From Pseudomonas bananamidigenes (GTDB lineage Bacteria > Pseudomonadota > Gammaproteobacteria > Pseudomonadales > Pseudomonadaceae), in NCBI RefSeq assembly GCF_001679645.1, contig NZ_LRUN01000053.1, positions 1 through 64,000 of the forward strand: a DNA stretch of 64,000 bases. Direction: 5' to 3'. Below the pieces are notes generated by a model. That model was given only the letters and a program-made list of their open reading frames with translations. It searched no databases and was not told the origin of the DNA. Numbering within the stretch: position 1 is the stretch's first letter; each line of letters starts with the position of its first letter. This document shows, in pieces, positions 44,767-54,383 of the stretch. The position numbers and the translations under genes were made by a program.

Positions 44767-44911
44767 AGAGACATAAATCTCCATAAAGAGACAAACCAAA
44801 AAGCTTCGCGAGCAGGCTCGCTCCCACAGGGAAATGCAAACCAAGGTGGGAGCGAGCCTGCTCGCGAAAGCGTCTACTCAGACACAAAAAATCTCTGAAA
44901 CGAGACAAACC
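44756..44911 (+). promoter_or_regulatory. Three copies of a palindromic upstream activator site
   Basis: AATCTC-N6-GAGACAAACC occurs at 44776-44797 and 44890-44911. A closely related AATCTC-N6-GAGACATAAA lies at 44756-44777 and overlaps the regulator's stop codon. The TCTC-N6-GAGA core is a perfect palindrome in all three. They lie about 60-215 bp upstream of the -24/-12 promoter, as enhancer sites of a sigma-54 activator should. A REPIN separates the second and third. Confidence 0.72.
44805..44868. repeat. REPIN: inverted pair of P. fluorescens-type REP sequences
   Basis: Two 23-bp copies of the REP palindrome (core GGGAGCGAGCCTGCTCGCGA) stand as perfect inverted repeats at 44805-44827 and 44846-44868 with an 18-bp spacer. 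This matches the common GTGGGAGCGAGC-type REPs of fluorescent pseudomonads. Confidence 0.92.
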
Positions 44912-44969
44912 TCTTTCGCACGTTATACAGTCAAATGTTATTTCTTTATATTTCAATAGCTTAGATAGC

Positions 44970-44985
44970 TGGCACAGTTCTCGCT
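44970..44985 (+). promoter_or_regulatory. Sigma-54 (-24/-12) promoter of the hydroxybutyrate operon
   Basis: TGGCAC-AGTTC-TCGCT matches the consensus TGGCAC-N5-TTGCW with one mismatch, and both GG (-24) and GC (-12) are correct. It lies 55 bp before the permease start and downstream of three palindromic activator sites. Confidence 0.85.
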
Positions 44986-45040
44986 AAAGCCCCTCCCGCA
45001 CCCGTTTCACCCACAAAAATAACAATCGAAGGAGCACACC

Positions 45041-46432
45041 ATGAGTGTGATCATCGCCTTGGCAGCCCTCGCGCTGCTGATGCTCGCAGCCTATCGTGGC
45101 TACAGCGTTATCCTTTTTGCTCCGATCGCCGCCCTCGGCGCCGTCCTGCTCACCGACCCGTCCGCCGTCGCCCCGGCCTTTACCGGGGTGTTCATGGAGA
45201 AGATGGTCGGCTTCATCAAACTCTACTTTCCCGTGTTCCTGCTCGGCGCCGTGTTCGGCAAGTTGATCGAGCTGTCCGGGTTTTCGCGTTCGATCGTCGC
45301 GGCGGCCATTCGCTTGCTCGGTACCCGCCAGGCGATGCTGGTCATCGTGCTGGTCTGCGCCCTGCTCACTTATGGCGGTGTATCGCTGTTCGTCGTCGTG
45401 TTTGCGGTCTACCCGTTCGCAGCGGAAATGTTCCGTCAGAGCAGCATCCCCAAGCGCCTGATTCCGGCGACCATCGCCCTCGGGGCGTTTTCGTTCACCA
45501 TGGACGCCCTGCCCGGCACGCCGCAGATCCAGAACATCATCCCCAGCACCTTCTTCAACACCACAGCGTGGGCGGCGCCGTGGCTGGGTGTGATCGGCAC
45601 GGTTTTCGTGTTTTGCGCCGGCATGCTGTTTCTCCAGCGCCAGCGCAACAAGGCCCGGCACGCCGGCGAAGGCTACGGCACCGAACTGCGCAACGAACCG
45701 GAAACCGCCGAAGACCTGAAACTGCCCAACCCGTGGATTGCTCTGTCTCCGCTGCTGGCGGTGGGCATCATGAACCTGCTGTTCACCCAGTGGATTCCGC
45801 AGTGGTACGGCAAGACCCACAGCCTCGCGCTGCCGGGCATGGCCGCGCCGGTCACCACCGAAATCGCCAAACTCACCGCAATCTGGGCGGTGCAAGCCGC
45901 TTTGCTGGTGGGCATCCTGATGGTGCTGGCATTCGGTTTCAAAGCGATAAAAAGCAAACTCGCCGATGGCAGCAAAAGCGCAGTCAGCGGTGCATTGCTG
46001 GCAGCGATGAACACCGCTTCGGAATACGGTTTCGGCGCAGTCATCGCCTCGTTGCCGGGTTTTCTGGTGCTGGCCGACTGGCTCAAGGGCATCCCGAATC
46101 CGCTGGTCAATGAAGCGATCACCGTCACGCTGCTCGCCGGCATCACCGGTTCCGCTTCGGGCGGCATGAGCATCGCCCTGGCGGCGATGTCCGAACAGTT
46201 CATCAACGCCGCCCACGCCGCCAACATTCCCCTGGAGGTGCTGCACCGGGTAGCCGCGATGGCCAGCGGTGGCATGGACACCCTGCCGCACAACGGCGCG
46301 GTGATCACCTTGCTCGCGGTCACCGGCCTGACCCACCGTGAGGCCTACAAGGACATTTTCTGTATTACGCTGATCAAGACCCTGGCGGTTTTCGTGGTCA
46401 TCGGCACTTTCTACGCCACTGGCATTGTGTGA
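45041..46432 (+). CDS. GntP-family permease, likely 3-hydroxybutyrate importer
   Basis: This 463-residue membrane protein has about 12-14 helices and matches the GntP/YgbN family (gluconate and short hydroxyacid transporters). The YGGVSLFVVVFAVYPFAAEMFRQS and GTPQIQNIIPSTFFNT segments are typical. It is the first gene after the -24/-12 promoter and lies just before bdhA and acetoacetyl-CoA synthetase, so the substrate is probably 3-hydroxybutyrate or acetoacetate. Substrate assignment is by context. Confidence 0.88.
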   Translation: MSVIIALAALALLMLAAYRGYSVILFAPIAALGAVLLTDPSAVAPAFTGVFMEKMVGFIKLYFPVFLLGAVFGKLIELSGFSRSIVAAAIRLLGTRQAMLVIVLVCALLTYGGVSLFVVVFAVYPFAAEMFRQSSIPKRLIPATIALGAFSFTMDALPGTPQIQNIIPSTFFNTTAWAAPWLGVIGTVFVFCAGMLFLQRQRNKARHAGEGYGTELRNEPETAEDLKLPNPWIALSPLLAVGIMNLLFTQWIPQWYGKTHSLALPGMAAPVTTEIAKLTAIWAVQAALLVGILMVLAFGFKAIKSKLADGSKSAVSGALLAAMNTASEYGFGAVIASLPGFLVLADWLKGIPNPLVNEAITVTLLAGITGSASGGMSIALAAMSEQFINAAHAANIPLEVLHRVAAMASGGMDTLPHNGAVITLLAVTGLTHREAYKDIFCITLIKTLAVFVVIGTFYATGIV

Positions 46433-46439
46433 GGTATTC

Positions 46440-47213
46440 ATGACGACTCTTACGGGCAAGACCGCACTGGTCACCGGCTCCACCAGCGGCATCGGACTGG
46501 GCATTGCGCTCACGCTGGCCAGGGCCGGCGCCAACCTGATACTGAACGGCTTTGGCGATGCCTCGAAGGTGATCGCCGAAGTCGAGCAGTTCGGCGGCAA
46601 GGTCGGCCATCACCCGGCAGACGTCAGCAGCCCCGAGCAGATCGCGGACATGATCGCCTACGCCGAGCGCGAATTCGGTGGTGTGGACATTCTGGTCAAC
46701 AACGCCGGCATTCAGCACGTCGCGACGGTTGAAGAGTTCCCGGTGGAACGCTGGGATTCGATCATCGCCATCAACCTGTCGTCCGTGTTTCACAGTACGC
46801 GTTTGAGCCTGCCGGGCATGCGCGCCAAAGGTTGGGGACGGATCATCAACATCGCGTCGGTGCACGGGCTGGTCGGATCCACCGGCAAGGCGGCGTATGT
46901 GGCAGCCAAGCATGGCGTGATCGGGCTGACCAAAGTGGTTGGCCTGGAAACCGCCGCCAGCAACATTACCTGCAATGCCATTTGCCCGGGCTGGGTGCTG
47001 ACGCCGCTGGTGCAGAAGCAGATCGATGATCGTGCGGCCAAAGGTGTCGATCCACAGCAGGCGCAGCACGACTTGCTCGCCGAGAAGCAGCCGTCGCTGG
47101 AATTCGTCACCCCTGAACACCTGGGGGAACTGGTGCTGTTCCTGACCGGCGAGGCCGGCAGTCAGGTGCGCGGTGCTGCATGGAACATCGATGGTGGCTG
47201 GCTCGCGCAGTAA
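46440..47213 (+). CDS. bdhA: 3-hydroxybutyrate dehydrogenase
   Basis: This NAD-dependent SDR enzyme oxidises (R)-3-hydroxybutyrate to acetoacetate. The 257-residue protein has the nucleotide motif TGSTSGIGLGIA, NNAGIQH, the active-site YVAAK (Tyr about residue 155) and the BdhA-typical C-terminal segment. ATG 46440, with GAGG upstream, lies 7 bp after the permease stop. Identity to 3HB dehydrogenase is supported by the neighbouring permease and synthetase. Confidence 0.93.
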   Translation: MTTLTGKTALVTGSTSGIGLGIALTLARAGANLILNGFGDASKVIAEVEQFGGKVGHHPADVSSPEQIADMIAYAEREFGGVDILVNNAGIQHVATVEEFPVERWDSIIAINLSSVFHSTRLSLPGMRAKGWGRIINIASVHGLVGSTGKAAYVAAKHGVIGLTKVVGLETAASNITCNAICPGWVLTPLVQKQIDDRAAKGVDPQQAQHDLLAEKQPSLEFVTPEHLGELVLFLTGEAGSQVRGAAWNIDGGWLAQ

Positions 47214-47227
47214 GCTTGCAACTGATC

Positions 47228-47249
47228 GCTCCCACCCTGTCGTGGGAGC
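47228..47249. repeat. Short inverted repeat between bdhA and the synthetase gene
   Basis: GCTCCCAC (47228-47235) pairs with GTGGGAGC (47242-47249). It resembles half of the local REP palindrome and might also partly reduce read-through into the synthetase gene. Confidence 0.6.
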
Positions 47250-47276
47250 TTTCTGACAAACAATAAGAGGCAAACC

Positions 47277-49232
<1,956 letters not shown>

Positions 49233-49238
49233 ACGGGC

Positions 49239-52200
49239 TTATGCGGTCTTGTTCAAGGTGATCAACACCGGACCGTTGATCGCCTTGTCGCCCTGATTCG
49301 CGACAGCGGCCAATGCGGCCGCATTGCTGTCATGGCTGGTTTTGTCGGTCAGCAGTTGGCTCAGCAGCGAAGTGGCGACGGCCAGGGAATCGGCGTTTTC
49401 GAAGGCCTTCGATGCTTCGTGAAACCGGCTCGACGCTTGCTCCGGCATGACCGCTTGCCGGCCGATGGCCAGATTCAGCAGCGGCGCCACGTCAAGCACC
49501 TGAGCGGTGGCGCCGTCACCCGCCTTGTCGATGGCATAGCAGACGTCGTCTGTGCGCGCGGCGCCGTGGAGCATCTCATGGATCAAGTCATCCGCTACGA
49601 CGTCGTGGTTGTAACCATGCTGGATGAAGTGCCGGTTGAGGCCTCGGGTGTGGATTTCGATAAAGGCAAGATTGCTTCGCTGTTCTGCGCCCGACACGAT
49701 CCATCGCTGATAGATCTCTCGATTGAAGGCCGCAATATGGCCGATATCCTTGTAGGCATCGAGGATGAAATTGCTCAGCGAAAAGCCATCGAAATCGGTC
49801 CTGATCAGCTTCAGGTACTTCAATACCCGATCACGTGCGTCCTGCGAGTCGTCCCCCAGAAACATCTTGATGATGAAATTCCGTTCCTGAGTGAAGTCCT
49901 GTCCGCTCAAGGCATCGATCGCGTTTTCCACCTTCGTTTTCACCCGGGACAGACTGTGCTGCAGCACATGCCGGCTATAACTGAGCGGTAGCGTCTTATC
50001 AAATCGAGCCGCGATGAACGGTGCATCGACGCTGAAATTGTTCAGCTTCGGCCCCCAGGTCCTGCCTGTGCGGTCGAGGGCATACCAGTGAAAATCCTCT
50101 CGCGCCGCCAGTACGGTCAGCGTATCGGCGCTTCCCGGATGTGGACGCCAGGTGCCCTGGACAACGTTCGAGGGATTGCCGAGACGTCGGGCGGGTACGC
50201 CCTTCAGATGCCCCAGCTGCGCCTTCGCCACTGCAAGGACTTGCTGAGCTTCACGGCTCAGACGCAGTCCTCCCCTGTAAACCAGTTTTCCCGTCCCTCG
50301 CACTATCGACGGAATGTCGTCCAGCGGATTGAAAATGGAAACGCCCGTGCCGACGATGAGTCTGGCCAGACCGGCGAGCGCCGAGGATGTGCGGCTCGCC
50401 CTTGTCACGATGGACACCACTTTGGCCCCCGCACCGGCGAACATTCCCACGAGTGCGATGGCATCCATCGCGCAACCATAAATACCGTCCACCACCGGGT
50501 TGTGTTCACCGGAAGTCAGATCCTGGACGCACTTTTTGAACGGTACCGCCAGGTCCACGATATAGGTGGCCACCCGTTCGCCCTTCTCCCGCTCCAGTTC
50601 CAGTGTCGTAGGCCGGATCGCAGCCGCTTCAAGCTGATCGAAAGTCATCAACGGGTGATGGGACACAATCAACTGAGCAATACGAGCCAGTTGCGGCGCC
50701 CCGTAATTGCGATATTCGCTTCGCAGCGGGCTGGATTCCGACAAGGGTCGAGCCAGCGTTGCCAGCTTGTCGATGATCGCCAGGCTGCAGCTGACCCTGA
50801 AGTCATTCGCGACCCCTTCGACGTAGCATTTGAGATTGATCGGCAGGCGTTCTTCAGGTGTGAAAGGCACATGCGCCCTCCTGTCACCACTGAAGTCCAC
50901 TCGCGCCGCCAAATCGAGCTTGCCGGAATTGACGATCAGTTTTCCGAGTTCATCGTTGCGATGGATCTCGCCGCGCAGCGTGAACACTTCATGGCAACTG
51001 ATCCGTCCTCGGTACGAGACACACATTACGATACCGAAACGCCCCGTTGCCGCATCCTTGCCCTCTTGACTCTCCACCGGTTCCTCGCGGACCAGAGGTC
51101 CTCCGATCGGCGTGGTGCGAGTGATGAGGGCCGACTTTCGAAGGGTGAAGAACGTGATCTCACCGTTCAGGATTCCTTGCAGTTCAAAGGAAGAAAGCCT
51201 GGCCAGCGACCACTTGAGAGTGGTCGCGAGCGCCCTGTTCATTTCGCCGAGATAAACATGCAGTTGACGGTGAAATTCAACCTTGTTTGCCGGCATCTTC
51301 AGTATTTCCGGATAACGGCTGTAAATGCTCATGACGGCAGGATCGTGAAGAACCGGTTGGCGGTGACCGCTGATCCCGGACAGAAGATCCGGAGCAGTAC
51401 TGTCGGGAAAAACCGCGCGAAAATCCCACTCCTGCTTCAGCAGATCGCCGGACATGTGCAAATCGACCATCGACATCACGGCAGGTGAAGCGTAAAGGCC
51501 CGGGCGCTGCACCAATAATGGCGACTCGAGGAAATCACAGTCCGGTGCAGCCTGCCGCAGGGCGCCAAGGGCGATGCTTTTGCGATCAGGCAACGGCATG
51601 GCATACGCACGGCTGACCTGCGCGAAGTCCTCCACAAACCGCTGGTAAGCCTGCAGGGCTTTCTGCGTGCCCGCCTGTTCGGCATTGCGCAATTCATCAG
51701 GGTCCACGATGCCGTTCATCAATGCCCAGTCCACGATCGGATCGATCAGGGCCACGGTGTGCAAATCCGCCAACGCCTGACTGACAGGCTCCAACTGCGC
51801 GAAACTCATGATTTGCGCATAGGTCATCACACGCGCAGCGCCCTGAACGACAGCCTCGACCAGCGCGACGGCGCGGCAGAAGTTCACCCACTCCAGCGAA
51901 CCGATCAGCACATTGCCTGGCACCTGCCTGACCAGAAACTCGGGAGCGACCGCTGCCAATACCAGATGAATCGCCAGGGGCGCCGTGTCGTGGGATGCCC
52001 AGCGATTGCTGACCATATGCGCACGCAAACCTTCGAGCGCGATGGCAGGCGGCCTGCCCAGGTACTCCCTGGCGTATACCTCGTAACTTCCGACAGATTT
52101 TCGGCCTTGAACTGTCCCGATCAAAGGATTGATATCCAGCAATATCGCAGTAAGGAGTGCTTGCTCAAGTTGCTGTGGCGCCATGACCTGACCGGGTTCC

Positions 52201-53027
52201 GCTCCGAACCAGGCTTGCAGCTCTACATACTTTTCTGCGTAATTTCGGGAAATCGGATGACTGAGCAGCTTTTTGATAACGGCAGCCGCATTGTCATGTA
52301 GTGCAATATCTGAACGCGTCTTGCGAAAAAGACTTTCGAGTAACCGCTCGTCATCCCCTGTCAGTTCACGTGTGACATCTTTAATGGATTGCCGCTGATC
52401 CGATGACAAAACAAACAATGCAGGATCATCGTTGACGATCTGCCCCCAGTAATTCCCGAGATCGTCCACCGTTGGAAACTCAAATTCGAAACAGGCCAAC
52501 AGATTTTTGACCTGATCAACGGTTTTCGGCACATCGAAACCATGAAAACGCAGCCATTGATCTATGACAATCGCATCATCCAGCCAAACGTAGCCGCCTG
52601 AAGTTCTGGCAATGTCGACAATGACCGGCAGCACTTCCTGTCCCTGGGTAAAGTGCCTGAAATATCCACGCTGCACGAAATCCAGCCAACCGATATCACT
52701 CCAGACTTCAAGCTTGCCGTCCGCACCGACACAAATGAGCGCGTCCTGTTCAATACCGTTCTGGGTCAACGCACTTCTCATGGCCACCGTGTCCATCAGC
52801 TTCGACAGCAGTTTCTGTCCAGGTCTGTGGATCCTGTAAAGCGATGAGCCTTGCTGCAACTCGATCTGATAGTCCCACCATGCGATCGGTGTCTCGGCCG
52901 GTGGCGCCTGAAGCCACCGTTTGAGTTCAATCATGACCAGCTCACGCTCTTTCAGATCAAACTCGTGCTGCCGATCATTCTGATCAACGGCATATTTATT
53001 AAACTTCCCTGCCCATACAACACTCAT
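49239..53027 (-). CDS. Large putative toxin with a C-terminal aspzincin-like metalloprotease motif
   Basis: This 1262-residue protein has no signal peptide. It resembles the very large dermonecrotic-toxin-like (DUF6543-type) proteins of pseudomonads in overall form. The N-terminal 800 residues have no domain I recognise. A hydrophobic stretch (about residues 845-920, AIALVGMFAGAGAKVVSIV) could enter a membrane. Near the C-terminus HEMLH (1150-1154) is followed by ARTDDVCYAI. HExxH with a nearby T-x-D-x-x-Y resembles the zinc site of M35 aspzincins. No secretion apparatus or immunity gene is adjacent. Export route and function are unproven. Confidence 0.7.
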   Translation of the reverse strand: MSVVWAGKFNKYAVDQNDRQHEFDLKERELVMIELKRWLQAPPAETPIAWWDYQIELQQGSSLYRIHRPGQKLLSKLMDTVAMRSALTQNGIEQDALICVGADGKLEVWSDIGWLDFVQRGYFRHFTQGQEVLPVIVDIARTSGGYVWLDDAIVIDQWLRFHGFDVPKTVDQVKNLLACFEFEFPTVDDLGNYWGQIVNDDPALFVLSSDQRQSIKDVTRELTGDDERLLESLFRKTRSDIALHDNAAAVIKKLLSHPISRNYAEKYVELQAWFGAEPGQVMAPQQLEQALLTAILLDINPLIGTVQGRKSVGSYEVYAREYLGRPPAIALEGLRAHMVSNRWASHDTAPLAIHLVLAAVAPEFLVRQVPGNVLIGSLEWVNFCRAVALVEAVVQGAARVMTYAQIMSFAQLEPVSQALADLHTVALIDPIVDWALMNGIVDPDELRNAEQAGTQKALQAYQRFVEDFAQVSRAYAMPLPDRKSIALGALRQAAPDCDFLESPLLVQRPGLYASPAVMSMVDLHMSGDLLKQEWDFRAVFPDSTAPDLLSGISGHRQPVLHDPAVMSIYSRYPEILKMPANKVEFHRQLHVYLGEMNRALATTLKWSLARLSSFELQGILNGEITFFTLRKSALITRTTPIGGPLVREEPVESQEGKDAATGRFGIVMCVSYRGRISCHEVFTLRGEIHRNDELGKLIVNSGKLDLAARVDFSGDRRAHVPFTPEERLPINLKCYVEGVANDFRVSCSLAIIDKLATLARPLSESSPLRSEYRNYGAPQLARIAQLIVSHHPLMTFDQLEAAAIRPTTLELEREKGERVATYIVDLAVPFKKCVQDLTSGEHNPVVDGIYGCAMDAIALVGMFAGAGAKVVSIVTRASRTSSALAGLARLIVGTGVSIFNPLDDIPSIVRGTGKLVYRGGLRLSREAQQVLAVAKAQLGHLKGVPARRLGNPSNVVQGTWRPHPGSADTLTVLAAREDFHWYALDRTGRTWGPKLNNFSVDAPFIAARFDKTLPLSYSRHVLQHSLSRVKTKVENAIDALSGQDFTQERNFIIKMFLGDDSQDARDRVLKYLKLIRTDFDGFSLSNFILDAYKDIGHIAAFNREIYQRWIVSGAEQRSNLAFIEIHTRGLNRHFIQHGYNHDVVADDLIHEMLHGAARTDDVCYAIDKAGDGATAQVLDVAPLLNLAIGRQAVMPEQASSRFHEASKAFENADSLAVATSLLSQLLTDKTSHDSNAAALAAVANQGDKAINGPVLITLNKTA

Positions 53028-53149
53028 AAAACACCTTGATTAAATCAGCCTGCCAATTCAGGACACGCGCAACCTAAACGCCCGAACGTCGGCAATCCAG
53101 CAGGTCTGTATTAATTAAAGTTTCCAGGCAAGGACTTTGATGAGAAAAC

Positions 53150-54256
53150 TCAGATCAGCCCCCAATCCTCCGAATCTCCTTCGGCTTTATCATCCTGTTG
53201 AAGTTTAAGTTTCAGGCGTAACTTGAGATTGTTTATTGAGTCAGCGTTTTTCAGCGCTTCCTCTTCACTTAAAACACCTTCGACCACCAACTTGAACAGT
53301 GCCTCGTCAAAGGTCTGCATCCCGAGTTCAGCCGACTTTTCCATGATGTTCTTGAGGTCAGCCAACTCGTTGCGTCGAATGAGGTCGGCGATGGTCGCAG
53401 TGCCCAGCATCACTTCCACTGCCGCCCGGCGCTGGCCATCCAGGGTTCGCACCAGCCGTTGAGATACAAACGCCTTCAAGTGATTGCCCAGAGCATGAAG
53501 CAACTGCGGACGCCGCTCCTCGGAAAAGAAATTGATGATCCGGTCCAGCGCCTGGTTGGCGTTGTTGGCGTGCAACGTCGACAACACCAGATGCCCGGTT
53601 TCGGCAAACGAAAGCGCATGCTCCATGGTTTCGCGGTCGCGGATTTCACCGATCAGGACCACATCCGGCGCCTGGCGCAGGGTGTTTTTCAGCGCGGCAT
53701 GAAAACTGCGGGTGTCGACACCGACTTCGCGCTGATTGATGATCGACTTCTTGTGGCGATGGATATACTCGATCGGGTCTTCGATCGTGACGATGTGTCC
53801 GCTGCTATGGCGATTGCGATGATCGATCAGTGCGGCCAGGGATGTGGACTTGCCCGAGTCGGTGGCACCGACGAACAGGATCAGGCCCTGCTTGAGCATG
53901 ACCGTTTCAAGCAATACCGAGGGGAGTTTGAGGTCTTCGAAGCGCGGGATCTCCAGTTTGACGTTACGGATCACGATCGAAACATCGTTACGCTGCTTGA
54001 AAATGTTCACCCGGAACCGGCCGATCCCGGTACGGGAAATCGCCAGGTTCATTTCCAGGTCCCGGTCGAATTCCCGTTGCTGCTCGACGTCCATCAAGGA
54101 AGCGGCGACGATGGCTACCTCGCCGGGTTTGAACGGCTGTTCGCTCAATGGCGTCAGCACACCTTCGAACCGTGCACTGGGCGGCGCCCCCGTGGACAGG
54201 AACAGATCCGAGCCGTGCCGGCTCGACAGTTGTTTGAGCAGTGCGTCGATTTCCAT
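53150..54256 (-). CDS. pilU: Twitching-motility ATPase PilU
   Basis: This retraction-type hexameric ATPase assists PilT at the type IV pilus. The 368-residue protein has an N-terminal PAS-like domain and a C-terminal RecA-like ATPase: Walker A GATDSGKST (about residue 130, with Asp where Gly is usual but the GxxxxGKS pattern intact), ASP box IVTIEDPIEY, Walker B VLIGEIRD and the HALSFAETGH motif. The tail (LKLRLKLKLQQDDKAEGDSEDWGLI) is typical of PilU. The usual partner pilT is not adjacent. Confidence 0.9.
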   Translation of the reverse strand: MEIDALLKQLSSRHGSDLFLSTGAPPSARFEGVLTPLSEQPFKPGEVAIVAASLMDVEQQREFDRDLEMNLAISRTGIGRFRVNIFKQRNDVSIVIRNVKLEIPRFEDLKLPSVLLETVMLKQGLILFVGATDSGKSTSLAALIDHRNRHSSGHIVTIEDPIEYIHRHKKSIINQREVGVDTRSFHAALKNTLRQAPDVVLIGEIRDRETMEHALSFAETGHLVLSTLHANNANQALDRIINFFSEERRPQLLHALGNHLKAFVSQRLVRTLDGQRRAAVEVMLGTATIADLIRRNELADLKNIMEKSAELGMQTFDEALFKLVVEGVLSEEEALKNADSINNLKLRLKLKLQQDDKAEGDSEDWGLI

Positions 54257-54383
54257 GGCCAGTTACACCTGCGAAGCTTTCAAGGAACACAAGACCGTGC
54301 GTCGTGACGCGACGGGCCTTACGGCGTCTACCGCACTAGGATAGTAGACGCCGCTTCACCGACCGACGCTCAGGATTGATGTG

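Noticed and set aside
44984..46600. 538-codon frame antisense to the GntP permease
   Set aside because: Same antisense artefact. The product is His/Gln/Asp-rich and lacks any protein-family feature.
47228..47249. True rho-independent terminator between bdhA and the synthetase gene
   Set aside because: Only three T follow the stem and the sequence resembles half a REP palindrome, so I list it as a repeat.
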